Assembly (NCBI GenBank): GCA_035504215.1
Contig: DATJSI010000149.1
Coordinates: 1-51,512 of the forward strand
Source of the DNA: Mycobacteriales bacterium
GTDB lineage: Bacteria > Actinomycetota > Actinomycetes > JAFAQI01
Direction of reading: 5' to 3'
DNA: 51,512 bases
Shown: piece after piece, positions 15,621 through 24,116 of the stretch
Layout of the letters: every line of letters starts with the position of its first letter
How positions within the stretch are numbered: the first letter of the stretch is position 1
Notes under the pieces: generated by a model
Told to the model about the DNA's origin: nothing
What the model saw: the letters and a program-made list of their open reading frames with translations, nothing else
Database searches by the model: none
Translations under genes and position numbers: made by a program

Positions 15621-16385
15621 TCAGCCGCGGATCGCCTCGGAGAGCAGCCAACCGGCGAGGCAGAGCCCGGCGGTCGAGATCGTGAGCCGCAAGACCCGCG
15701 CCGGCACGCGTCGCGCGACCGACGGACCCACCATGCCGCCGAGCAGAAAGCCGATTCCGAGCGGGATCGCGGCCGCCCAGTGCACAGGGCCGAAGATGAT
15801 GAACGCGATCGATGCGACGACGTCGGCCACCCCGAGCAGCACGTTCTTCAAGGCATTGGCGCGCGCGAGCTGGGTCTCGACGGTGATCATCAGCAAGGCC
15901 AGCGTCATCACGCCGGACGCGGCGCCGAAGTAGCCCTCATAGAACGCGAAGGCGAACAACCCGATCGGCACGATCCGCAGGTGGTCGCCGTACTCGCGCC
16001 GCTGCCGCCAGGCGTAGATGTGCGGCTGGAAGAACAACGCCAGCGCGCCGGCCGCTACCAGGAACGGCACGATCCAGCGGAACGACCCTCGTGGGGTGAG
16101 CAGCAGCAAGGTCGCACCGGCCGCGCCACCCGCGGCAGTCACCGCACCCCACTCGAGCAGGCGCGGCCCGCTGCCGCGCAGCTCGGGCCGGGACCTGGCG
16201 GCCGCTCCGAACGCAGTGCCGGTCACGGCGACGGCGTTCGTCACGTTGGCGGGCAGCGGCGCGATCCCGACCGCCAGGAGGGCCGGATAGGACACCAGCG
16301 AGCCGATCGCGCCCGAGGAGCTGCAGATGCCCGCGAGGATGCCGGCCGCCCCGAGGAACGCCGTCGCCGGCCCGGCCGCCCACAT
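15621..16385 (-). CDS. TauE/SafE family membrane permease
   Basis: This 254-residue integral membrane protein has about eight hydrophobic helices and the family's two half-repeats: GICSSSGAIGSLVSYPALLAVG and the NVTNAV motif in the first half, GYFGAASGVMTLALLMI and NALKNVLLGVADVV in the second. TauE/SafE proteins are thought to export sulfite or organosulfur anions, or to act as uptake permeases. The neighbouring gene here (ArsR-SRPBCC) gives no direct substrate clue. It is divergent from that regulator, with 70 bp between starts, and the palindromic operator there could influence both. Confidence 0.85.
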   Translation of the reverse strand: MWAAGPATAFLGAAGILAGICSSSGAIGSLVSYPALLAVGIAPLPANVTNAVAVTGTAFGAAARSRPELRGSGPRLLEWGAVTAAGGAAGATLLLLTPRGSFRWIVPFLVAAGALALFFQPHIYAWRQRREYGDHLRIVPIGLFAFAFYEGYFGAASGVMTLALLMITVETQLARANALKNVLLGVADVVASIAFIIFGPVHWAAAIPLGIGFLLGGMVGPSVARRVPARVLRLTISTAGLCLAGWLLSEAIRG

Positions 16386-16419
16386 GGCAGTGGACGCTAG
16401 CGAGGTCGGTCACACCTCG

Positions 16420-16449
16420 TTGACACGTGACCATATGGTCACTTATGGT
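16420..16449 (+). promoter_or_regulatory. promoter with palindromic operator in its spacer; leaderless start
   Basis: A consensus -35 TTGACA (16420-16425) and a -10-like TATGGT (16444-16449) are separated by 18 bp. The spacer holds a perfect 16-bp palindrome, GTGACCATATGGTCAC (16427-16442). A start point 7 nt after the -10 would coincide with GTG 16456, so the mRNA is probably leaderless and repressed by the ArsR-type product itself. Confidence 0.7.
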
Positions 16450-16455
16450 TACGGC

Positions 16456-17220
16456 GTGGACGACGAGGTCTTCAAGGCGCTTGCGGACCCGACCCGCCGC
16501 AGCCTGCTCGACGAGCTGTTCCGGCGTGACGGGCAGACCCTCGGCGAGCTCGAGGCGCGCTTTGCGATGACCCGTTTCGGGGTGATGAAGCACCTTCGCC
16601 AGCTCGAGGCGGCCGGGCTCGTCGTCACCAGGCGCCGGGGCCGGGAAAAGCTGCACTTCCTCAACCCGGTGCCGATCCGGCTCGTCCACGACCGCTGGGT
16701 CAGCAAGTACTCCGAGCCGTGGGTCAGCACGTTGAGCGACCTCAAAACCGAACTGGAGAAGACCGTGGAGAAGGTTTACGAGATCTACATCCGTACGACG
16801 CCCGAGCGGCTCTGGGAGGCGATCACCGACCCTGAGATCAGGGCCAAGTACACCTTCGGAGCCGCTGTGGTGTCCGACTGGACGGTCGGTTCCCGCGTCG
16901 AGATGGGAGCGGCTCGAGCCGCCGGCCCGCTCGGCGAAGGCGAGGTGCTCGAGGTCGACCCACCACGCCGTCTGGTGCACACCATGACCGCGCTGTGGAG
17001 CGACGAGGTGAAGGCAGAAGGCGCCAGCCGGGTCACGTGGGAGATCGAGCCGGTCGCCGACTCGTGCAAGCTCGTGGTGACGCACGACCAGCTGCGGGAA
17101 GGCGCCAACGACCAGCTCTACGGCGGTTGGCCGATGATCCTCTCCGGCCTGAAGACCTGGCTGGAGTCCGGCGAGCTGCTCACGACGCCCGGCTCGCTGA
17201 TGTACGCCAGCGGCGGCTAG
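16456..17220 (+). CDS. ArsR-family regulator fused to SRPBCC (AHSA1-like) domain
   Basis: This 254-residue protein starts at GTG 16456: an in-frame ATG at 16435 lies inside the operator palindrome, and the family begins DDEVFKALADPTRR. Residues ~1-95 are the winged helix, with DPTRRSLLDELF and the recognition helix MTRFGVMKHLRQLEAAGLV. Residues ~105-254 are an AHSA1-type START domain (YIRTTPERLWEAITDP, GSRVEMG, WPMILSGLKTWLESG). Such fusions sense a hydrophobic ligand and usually repress their own gene. No cysteine metal site of classical ArsR sensors is seen, so the signal is probably organic. The gene ends in a CTAG shared with the convergent GH3 gene. Confidence 0.9.
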   Translation: MDDEVFKALADPTRRSLLDELFRRDGQTLGELEARFAMTRFGVMKHLRQLEAAGLVVTRRRGREKLHFLNPVPIRLVHDRWVSKYSEPWVSTLSDLKTELEKTVEKVYEIYIRTTPERLWEAITDPEIRAKYTFGAAVVSDWTVGSRVEMGAARAAGPLGEGEVLEVDPPRRLVHTMTALWSDEVKAEGASRVTWEIEPVADSCKLVVTHDQLREGANDQLYGGWPMILSGLKTWLESGELLTTPGSLMYASGG

Positions 17221-19808
17221 GACAGCCGTCCGCCGCGAGTGATCCGGAAGCCGGCTCGCGCCGAGAGCTCGGCTCGAGCCGCAGAGTCGCCGACGTACAC
17301 CCCGAACCGTCCGGTCGCGATCCGCCAGCCGTCTCCCGAGTAGTACGCGAGGGAGACCCCGTGCAGGTGAAAGGTAAGCGTCGCGCTGTGGCCGGGAGCG
17401 AGGCTCACGCGGTGAAACGCCGCGAGCTGGCGGTCCGGCTCGTGCGCCGCGGCCGGGAAAGCGAGGTAGAGCTGGGCGACATCCGCACCGGCCACCGAAC
17501 CGATGTTGCGCACCCGCTCGCGCACCGTCACGACGGGATGGCCGGTCGCTTCGTGGACGCTGACCTTCGGCGTGCCGTAGTGGAAACGGGTGTACGACAG
17601 CCCGTAGCCGAACGGGAAGAGTGGTGTGTGGTGAGTGTCGAGCCACCAGCGGTAGCCGATGTTGCGACCCTCCGTGTAGTGCACCTTTCCGTGGACACCG
17701 GGGTAGCGCGCCGGCGAAGCAACCGGCGTCGTCGACAGGGAGATGGGGAAGGTCACGGGCAGATGGCCGGACGGGTCGACCGCCCCGAACAGCACTGCGG
17801 CAAGCGAAGCCCCATCGGTCTGTCCGGCGTCCCACTGGTCGAGCACCGCGCGAACCTTCGCCAGCCACGGCATCGCGACGGCCGCGCCGGCTTCGACCAC
17901 GACCACCGTCCGCGGGTTCGCGGCCGCAACCGCTCGTACCAGTTGGTTCTGCGCGGACGGGAGATCGAGTGACGCGCGTTCGGCTGCTTCCGACTCCTGG
18001 CCGTCGCCGACGACCACCACCGCAGTCGATGCCGAGGCGGCGGCCGATACAGCAGCGCTGATGTCCGGGCTCACCACATCGGGTGTCGCCCAGGTCAGTG
18101 CCCCGGCTGGACCCGAGATCGTGAGGTGATGCGTGCCGCCGGCCGTGAAGTGCACAGCGGTTGTATAGGTCGACACCGGCGGCGTACCCGGGTTGTCGAC
18201 CAGCCGCTTTCCGTCGACGGTCAGCGTCACGCCCTTGTACACGGTGGCCGCGGTGTAACCGAGGATGTAGGTGCCGGTCGTGGGAGCGGTGAGGGTTGCG
18301 CTGAACTTCCCCGTGGTGCCGCCCGACGGGAACGCGGGCGAGAGGTCGGCAGCCGGAATCGCGGTCAGGTCGCCGTCCGCCGGCAGCCCGGCTGTGTAGC
18401 TGACGGTCGTCCCGCTCGGCGCCTTCGCCCGGATCCCGGCGAGCGGCGTCACCGTTCCCGGTGAGGCGACGGTCGCACTTCCGTCCCCTACCGAGACGGT
18501 GTCGGTGCCGGCGGCCGGCCCGATGACGGCGATGCTGCCGGTGCCGGCCAACGGCAGGGTGCCGCCCGCGTTCTTGAGCAGGACGGCGCTCTCCTCCGCA
18601 ACCCGTCGCGCCACCTTCGCGTGCGCTGCATCGGTGACGACGCGACCGGCGTCGGGCTTCGGGTCGTCGGTGAACATCCGGAAGCGGTACATCTGCGTGA
18701 GGATGCGGGTCGCCGCGTCGTCGACCAGCCGGCGAGCGACGGTGCCGTCGCGCACGTCATGCACCAGTCGCGACGCGAAATACGTCGTCTCCGGTTGTTC
18801 CTGCTCGAGTCCCGCCTTGACCGACCGAACCGTCGAGTGCGTCGCTCCGTAGTCGGATCCGATGAAACCCTGGTAGCCGATCTGGTGACGGAGGAATCCG
18901 GTCAGCAGCGACTTGTTCTGGCACGCGGCAGTCCCGTTGATCGTCGAGTACGAACACATCACCGAGGACGGGTCTGCCTTGAGGAGCAGCCGCCACATCT
19001 TGAGGTAGACCTCCTGCAACGTGCGTTGCGCCACGATCGCGTCATCAGCCGGCGTGTTGCGCTTCGCTTCCTGGTTGTAGACCGCGAAGTGCTTGGCCTG
19101 CGCCATGACACCGCTGCGCTGGATGCCGTCGATCACGGACCGCCCGATCAGCCCCGAGAGCACCGGGTCCTCACCGAAGCTCTCGAAGGCGCGGCCCCAC
19201 TGCGGGACCCGCACGAGGTTCACCGTCGGCCCGTAGACCAGGTTGATGCCCTTGCCGCGCGCCTCCGTCCCGATCACCTGGCCGTAGCACCGCGCGGCGG
19301 CGGGATCGAACGTCGCCGCCAGCGCGATCGGCGCGGGCAGCTGGGTGACACCCTGGTCGCCGTCGCCGATCCCCCCGGGCCCGTCCTCCTGGTTCAGAGC
19401 GGGGATCTTCAACCCGGGAATGGGTGCGGTGGCACCGACTGTGCCGGCCGGCGAGCCGTAGCCGACGCCGTGCATGAGGTCCACCTCTTGCTTCAGCGTC
19501 ATCCGCCCGACCAGATGCCGCGCTTTGCGCGCGGCCACCGAGATCGGCAGCAAGCGGAAGTGCTTCGGCGTACACGCACTCCCTGCGTCGGCCGAACCAC
19601 CGCCGGCGCGCGACTCCACAGCAACCGGCTGTGTGCCGGTGGGGTTGGTCACCGTGGTCGTCTTGTGCGCAGCGACCTGCGGCGCGGCCGCGCAACCGGT
19701 CACGGCGATCGCCATCGTGACGGCGGCGGCGGCAATGCCACGCGGACCCGGCCCAGGCGCACCGCCGGGCACACGACCGCGCAGACGGTCGCGCAGACCA
19801 CCGCCCAT
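17217..19808 (-). CDS. glycoside hydrolase family 3 lipoprotein (beta-glucosidase-like) with PA14-like insert
   Basis: This 863-residue protein starts at ATG 19808, behind GGGAGG on the minus strand; a start at 19961 would run through the iron-box region. It has a lipobox at AVTGC (Cys39) after a hydrophobic stretch, so it is likely anchored outside the membrane. GH3 features are the KHF motif at 238-240, the nucleophile Asp318 in GFIGSDYGAT, and the C-terminal domain GDGQESEAAERASLDLP carrying the probable acid/base Glu near 604-606. A PA14-like sugar-binding insert is at ~495-570 (TGTYILGYTAATVYKGV), and an FN3-like C-terminal domain follows (GADVAQLYLAFPA). It probably hydrolyses beta-glucosides or related oligosaccharides. 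Confidence 0.92.
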   Translation of the reverse strand: MGGGLRDRLRGRVPGGAPGPGPRGIAAAAVTMAIAVTGCAAAPQVAAHKTTTVTNPTGTQPVAVESRAGGGSADAGSACTPKHFRLLPISVAARKARHLVGRMTLKQEVDLMHGVGYGSPAGTVGATAPIPGLKIPALNQEDGPGGIGDGDQGVTQLPAPIALAATFDPAAARCYGQVIGTEARGKGINLVYGPTVNLVRVPQWGRAFESFGEDPVLSGLIGRSVIDGIQRSGVMAQAKHFAVYNQEAKRNTPADDAIVAQRTLQEVYLKMWRLLLKADPSSVMCSYSTINGTAACQNKSLLTGFLRHQIGYQGFIGSDYGATHSTVRSVKAGLEQEQPETTYFASRLVHDVRDGTVARRLVDDAATRILTQMYRFRMFTDDPKPDAGRVVTDAAHAKVARRVAEESAVLLKNAGGTLPLAGTGSIAVIGPAAGTDTVSVGDGSATVASPGTVTPLAGIRAKAPSGTTVSYTAGLPADGDLTAIPAADLSPAFPSGGTTGKFSATLTAPTTGTYILGYTAATVYKGVTLTVDGKRLVDNPGTPPVSTYTTAVHFTAGGTHHLTISGPAGALTWATPDVVSPDISAAVSAAASASTAVVVVGDGQESEAAERASLDLPSAQNQLVRAVAAANPRTVVVVEAGAAVAMPWLAKVRAVLDQWDAGQTDGASLAAVLFGAVDPSGHLPVTFPISLSTTPVASPARYPGVHGKVHYTEGRNIGYRWWLDTHHTPLFPFGYGLSYTRFHYGTPKVSVHEATGHPVVTVRERVRNIGSVAGADVAQLYLAFPAAAHEPDRQLAAFHRVSLAPGHSATLTFHLHGVSLAYYSGDGWRIATGRFGVYVGDSAARAELSARAGFRITRGGRLS

Positions 19809-19948
19809 GTCGACCTCCCGAGTTCCGCTTCGACCTACCGCGTTCGGTGACGGGAAAACCACCGGACCGGCACAAACCTCGCACCATCCCATCGGCTCGG
19901 AGGGACCCGGGGTCGACGGCTCGTTCGGGCCGGCGTTACCCTCAGGGG

Positions 19949-19967
19949 TTAGGTAAGCCAAACCTCA
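19949..19967 (+). promoter_or_regulatory. IdeR/DtxR-like iron box upstream of the ferric-iron ABC operon
   Basis: The 19-bp site TTAGGTAAGCCAAACCTCA matches the classical IdeR/DtxR consensus TTAGGTTAGGCTAACCTAA at 15 of 19 positions and keeps both AGGT and ACCT arms. It ends 25 nt before ATG 19993, so Fe(II)-repressor binding would block the promoter. This predicts iron-repressed expression of the four genes that follow. Confidence 0.8.
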
Positions 19968-19992
19968 CCATCTCGCTTCCCCACCCTCAAGG

Positions 19993-20400
19993 ATGCTCGT
20001 GATACCGCGATTCGGGCGCGGCCGGCCCGCCCACCGGCTGCTCATCGGCACCGCGCTCGCGCTGGCCACGGCCGGGCTCGGCGCCTGTGGCTCGGGCTCA
20101 TCGGCAGGCACCGCTGGTGGCTCGGCGACGACGGTGCCCACTCCCCCGACCTGCACGCTGGTAGCCGGGATCCTCGGCAACGGGCCCGACCCCGACGCCG
20201 ACCCGGTCGGCTACGCCGAAGCGCAGATCCGTCCGCTGGCCGCGGTTCACCCCACCAGCCCGCAGCTCGCGCGCGCCGTCAGCGCCCTCGACAGCGCCTT
20301 CCGGCAGGAGTTCGCCCGGCACGCCTCGGCAACCAGCAAGGCAGCGGTCCGCGCCGCCGGCAAGCGACTCGACGCGCTGTGCCCCGGAGCCACCTCATGA
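19993..20400 (+). CDS. small lipoprotein, first gene of the iron-uptake operon, function unknown
   Basis: This 135-residue protein has a signal peptide with lipobox (TAGLGAC, Cys at about 32) and a Ser/Gly/Thr-rich linker. A compact helical domain of about 85 residues follows (DPVGYAEAQIRPLAAVHP, LARAVSALDSAFRQEF), starting at TCTLVAG, whose Cys may pair with the Cys in LDALCPG. No known iron-binding motif is evident. It lies directly behind the iron box, and its stop overlaps the start of the iron-binding lipoprotein by ATGA (20397-20400), so it is co-translated with the transporter. It may be an accessory or chaperone for the binding protein. Confidence 0.8.
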   Translation: MLVIPRFGRGRPAHRLLIGTALALATAGLGACGSGSSAGTAGGSATTVPTPPTCTLVAGILGNGPDPDADPVGYAEAQIRPLAAVHPTSPQLARAVSALDSAFRQEFARHASATSKAAVRAAGKRLDALCPGATS

Positions 20401-21443
20401 CGCGGCCCTCCATCCGATCGCTGCTGGTCGCGGCACTCACCGTGGCGAGCCTGGGTCTCGCCGCCGGCTGCGGCTCGTCGAGCAGCGGTTCCTCCGGCCG
20501 GCACGGATCCATCACGCTGTACAACGGCCAGCACGAGCAGACCACGGACGCCCTCGTTGCGGGGTTCGAGAAGGCGACCGGCATCCAGGTCAACGTGCGA
20601 AGCGACGACGAGGACGTTCTCGACAACGAGATTGTGACCGAGGGCTCGCACTCACCTGCTGACGTGATCTACACCGAGAACACGCCCGCGCTGCAGTTTC
20701 TCCAGGAGCACAACCTGCTCGCGAAGGTCGATGCGTCGACGCTCGCGCACACCCCCGGCCAGTACAACTCCGCGAACGGCGACTGGGTCGGCGTCTCCGC
20801 CAGGGTCAGCGTGCTCGACTACAACCCCTCGCTGATCTCGGCGTCCCAGCTGCCGAAGACGGCGCTGGCGATGGCGGATCCGCAGTACAAGGGCAAGCTT
20901 GCGATCGCCCCCGGAGAGACCGACTTCCAGCCGATCGTGACCTCGATGATGCGCCGCTACGGCACTGCGCGGACCAAGACCTGGCTCGAAGGCCTGAAGG
21001 CGAACGCCGGCTCGAACCACGAGTATCCCGACAACGAGACCATCGCCGACGAGGTCAACCGGGGCCAGGTCGCTTTCGGTCTGATCAACCAGTACTACTG
21101 GTACCGCCTCAACGCCGAGGTCGGTGCGTCGCGCAACCACTCGAAGATCGCCTACCTCGCGCCCCGCGACCCCGGCTACGTGCTCGATGTCTCCGGCGCG
21201 GCGGTCCTGGCGTCGAGCCGGCATCAGTCAGCGGCCCAGCGCTTCGTCGCGTACCTCACCAGCAAGGCCGGCCAAGAGATCATCGCGCACAGCATCAGCT
21301 TCGAGTACCCGATCGCGTCCGGCGTCACGACCGCGCAGCCGGAGACGCCGTTCAACCAGCTGCAGCCCAATCCGATCAACCTCGAGCAGCTCGGCGACGG
21401 GCGGGCCGCGGTGGCACTGCTCAAGCAGGTCCAGCTGCTGTGA
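20397..21443 (+). CDS. fbpA: ferric-iron ABC transporter substrate-binding lipoprotein (FbpA/FutA-like)
   Basis: This 348-residue protein starts at ATG 20397, overlapping the upstream stop; a start at 20379 is possible but less well placed. The signal peptide has the lipobox GLAAGC. The mature protein is a periplasmic-binding-protein type II fold: ITLYNGQHEQTTDALVAGFE, ADVIYTENTPALQFL, AIAPGETDFQPIV. The tyrosine-rich INQYYWYRLNAE corresponds to the iron-coordinating tyrosines of the Fbp/Sfu/Fut family. It delivers Fe(III) to the permease encoded next. The stop overlaps the permease's GTG (GTGA). Confidence 0.9.
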   Translation: MTRPSIRSLLVAALTVASLGLAAGCGSSSSGSSGRHGSITLYNGQHEQTTDALVAGFEKATGIQVNVRSDDEDVLDNEIVTEGSHSPADVIYTENTPALQFLQEHNLLAKVDASTLAHTPGQYNSANGDWVGVSARVSVLDYNPSLISASQLPKTALAMADPQYKGKLAIAPGETDFQPIVTSMMRRYGTARTKTWLEGLKANAGSNHEYPDNETIADEVNRGQVAFGLINQYYWYRLNAEVGASRNHSKIAYLAPRDPGYVLDVSGAAVLASSRHQSAAQRFVAYLTSKAGQEIIAHSISFEYPIASGVTTAQPETPFNQLQPNPINLEQLGDGRAAVALLKQVQLL

Positions 21444-23011
21444 GCGCAGCGACCGCACCGGACCTCGCGGCAGTGTCGATCCGGTTGCGCCACCTCCGCC
21501 GGTCCTCGTCGCCAACGCTCCTCGCGCTCAGCCTGCTGGTCGCGGCAGTCCTCGCCCTGCCGTTGGTCTTCCTGCTGATCCTCACCGACCACTCGGGCGC
21601 TGCCGCAGTGCGGCACCTGTTGCTGCGCGATCTCACGGCGCAGCTGCTCTGGAACACCGTCCGGCTGACCGTGGTGGTCACTGCGCTGTGCGCAGTCCTC
21701 GGTACGGCGACCGCGTGGTGCATCGAACGCACGAACCTGCCACTCCGCCGGCTGTGGGCGGTGCTCGTCGTCGTACCACTCGCGATTCCGGACTTCGTCG
21801 TCAGCTTCGGCTGGAACTCCCTGTCCGCAAAGGTTTCGGGCTTCCACGGCGCCGTGCTGGTGATGACGCTCGCCGTATATCCCCTGGTTCATCTCCCGGT
21901 GGCCGCAAGCCTGCGCAACGCCGACCCGTCGCAGGAGGAGATGTCGCGGAGTCTCGGGGTGGGCCGGTTGCGGACCTTCTGGCGGGTCACGATCGGCCAG
22001 GCGCGAGGCGCGATCCTCGGCGGCTGCCTGCTCGTGTCGCTCGTGCTGCTCGCCGAGTACGGCGCATTCGAGATCCTCGGCTACCGCACCTTCACCACCG
22101 AGATCTTCACCGAGTTCCACGTGTTCGACCTGCCGGGAGCCTGCGCGCTGTCACTCGTCCTGGTCGTCCTGAGCATCGCCGTAGTCGCGGGAGAACGCCG
22201 GGTCCACCGCGGCGGTCAGGTGGCGAGGGTCGGCGCGCAGGCACCGCGACGACTGGCACCGCACCGGCTCGGCCGGGCGACCGTGCCCGTCGTCGCCGGG
22301 TTCGTCGCCCTGGTCGGGTTGGCGATCGGAGTGCCGGTCGGCGCAGCCGTCTACTGGATGGTCGAAGGCGGAGTGCCGATGATCGCCGGCGTGTCGCTCG
22401 CGAGCGCTACGGCGCACACCGCGATGTACGCCGCGGCAGCCGGACTGGTCGCAACCCTTGCGGCGCTCCCGGTCGCCCTGCTGTCCGTTCGGCACTCGAG
22501 CCGGCTCGCGACGCTGCTCGAGCGCAGCACCTTCATCGTGCTCGCGATGCCGGGCGTCGTCACCGCGCTCGCGGTGTCGTACTTCGTCGAGCGATACGCC
22601 GGCGGCCATCTCTACCAGACGCCCGAGCTGCTCGTGCTCGCCTACGCGATCCTGTTCTTCCCGCTCGCGCTGGTCGCTGTTCGCGCATCGGTGCTGCGAG
22701 CGCCGGCCGCACTCGATGACGTTGCTCGATCGCTCGGCCGCGGCCGGGTGGCGGTCTTCCTGCGCGTCACCGTGCCCCTGCTCGCGCCCGGGCTGGCGGC
22801 GGCCTTCTGCCTGGTGTTCCTGTCCGTCGTGACGGAGCTGACCGCGACGCTCATCCTGATCCCTACCGGCGTACAGACCCTGGCCACGCAGTTCTGGGCG
22901 TACCAGGCGAACCTCTCCTACAGCCAGGCCGCACCGTTCGCGTTGCTGATGATGGGTATTGCCGCGGTGCCGAGCGTCGTTCTCGGCCGTTGGTTCGACC
23001 GTAGTCTGTGA
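21440..23011 (+). CDS. fbpB: ferric-iron ABC transporter permease (fused two-domain, FbpB-like)
   Basis: This 523-residue membrane protein has about twelve helices, organised as two homologous permease halves. Each half carries an EAA-type loop that docks with the ATPase: SRSLGVGRLRTFWRVTIGQARG-like in the first half and ARSLGRGRVAVFLRVTVP in the second. The single-chain two-domain form is typical of FbpB/SfuB. GTG 21440 overlaps the upstream TGA by four bases, indicating translational coupling. The partners are the binding lipoprotein before it and the ATPase after it. Confidence 0.9.
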   Translation: MSAATAPDLAAVSIRLRHLRRSSSPTLLALSLLVAAVLALPLVFLLILTDHSGAAAVRHLLLRDLTAQLLWNTVRLTVVVTALCAVLGTATAWCIERTNLPLRRLWAVLVVVPLAIPDFVVSFGWNSLSAKVSGFHGAVLVMTLAVYPLVHLPVAASLRNADPSQEEMSRSLGVGRLRTFWRVTIGQARGAILGGCLLVSLVLLAEYGAFEILGYRTFTTEIFTEFHVFDLPGACALSLVLVVLSIAVVAGERRVHRGGQVARVGAQAPRRLAPHRLGRATVPVVAGFVALVGLAIGVPVGAAVYWMVEGGVPMIAGVSLASATAHTAMYAAAAGLVATLAALPVALLSVRHSSRLATLLERSTFIVLAMPGVVTALAVSYFVERYAGGHLYQTPELLVLAYAILFFPLALVAVRASVLRAPAALDDVARSLGRGRVAVFLRVTVPLLAPGLAAAFCLVFLSVVTELTATLILIPTGVQTLATQFWAYQANLSYSQAAPFALLMMGIAAVPSVVLGRWFDRSL

Positions 23012-23042
23012 CGGAAGCAGACGACGTGAACGGTGGGACGCA

Positions 23043-24116
23043 GTGAGCAGCCTGGCGGTGTCCGGCCTGGTCAAGGGGTTCGGCCAGAAACCGGTGCTGA
23101 CCGGCGTCGATCTTGCGGTCGAGGCCGGCACCATCACGTCGATCCTCGGGCCGTCGGGCAGCGGCAAGACCACGCTGCTGCGGGTCATCTGCGGATTCGA
23201 GCGGGCGCAGGCCGGGTCCGTCTCGATCGACGACGAGATCGTGGACGACGCCACGCACTTCGTCGCCCCCGAGCGGCGCCGGATCGGCTACGTCCCGCAG
23301 GAAGGCAACCTGTTCCCACATCTCACCGTCGCCGGCAACGTGCGGTTCGGCCTGGACCGAACGCCCGAGTCCAAGCAACGGGTCCGCGAGCTGCTCGAGA
23401 TGATCGGGCTTGCCGACCGCGCCCGCAGCTTCCCGCACCAGCTCTCGGGAGGGCAGCAGCAGCGAGTTGCCCTCGCCCGAGCGCTAGCGGTCCGGCCGCG
23501 GCTGGTGCTGCTCGACGAGCCGTTCGCCTCCCTCGACCTCTCGCTGCGGGCCAGCGTGCGGACCGACGTGCTGGCGATCCTTCGCACGGCCGGCGCGACC
23601 GCATTGCTCGTCACTCACGACCAGGACGAGGCGCTGTCGATGTCTGATCGCGTCGCGGTCATCCGCGACGGGGTGATCGCCCAGCTCGACAGCCCTCGCG
23701 CGGTCTACAACCGGCCCGCGGATGCCGATCTCGCGCATTTCATCGGCGAGGTCAACCTGCTGGCCGGACGGTACGACGGCGAGCGCCACGTCATCACCGC
23801 ACTCGGCCGGCTCGAGCTGACCACCGGCTCCCAGCCCGCCGACGCGGGCAGCGCAGCGACGGTCATGGTGCGTCCGGAACAGATCCTGCTCTCGGCCGCC
23901 GCCGATCGGCCAGATGCGTGCGAGGTCGTCGACCACGAGTTCTACGGGCACGACGCGATCGTCCGGCTCAAGCCGCGCGCGGCCGCGACGCCGATCCTCG
24001 TCGTCCGCGTGCGCGGCGGCTCCGACTGGTCGCGTGGCGCACTCGCCTCCGTGGCCGTGGACGGCCCGGTGGTCGCGTGGGCGGATCAGGCCTCCGGCTC
24101 GTCCGTCCAGCCGTAG
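23043..24116 (+). CDS. fbpC: ferric-iron ABC transporter ATP-binding protein (FbpC-like)
   Basis: This 357-residue ATPase starts at GTG 23043; the open frame upstream overlaps the permease gene and is not needed. It has Walker A GPSGSGKTT, a Q-loop at GYVPQEGNLFPHL, signature LSGGQQQRVALARAL, Walker B LVLLDEPFASLD, and the H-loop in LLVTHDQDEAL. The C-terminal third (~240-357) is a TOBE-like regulatory domain, as in FbpC/PotA. It powers Fe(III) import. Its 3' end overlaps the convergent CtaG-like gene by 31 bp (24086-24116). Confidence 0.92.
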   Translation: MSSLAVSGLVKGFGQKPVLTGVDLAVEAGTITSILGPSGSGKTTLLRVICGFERAQAGSVSIDDEIVDDATHFVAPERRRIGYVPQEGNLFPHLTVAGNVRFGLDRTPESKQRVRELLEMIGLADRARSFPHQLSGGQQQRVALARALAVRPRLVLLDEPFASLDLSLRASVRTDVLAILRTAGATALLVTHDQDEALSMSDRVAVIRDGVIAQLDSPRAVYNRPADADLAHFIGEVNLLAGRYDGERHVITALGRLELTTGSQPADAGSAATVMVRPEQILLSAAADRPDACEVVDHEFYGHDAIVRLKPRAAATPILVVRVRGGSDWSRGALASVAVDGPVVAWADQASGSSVQP

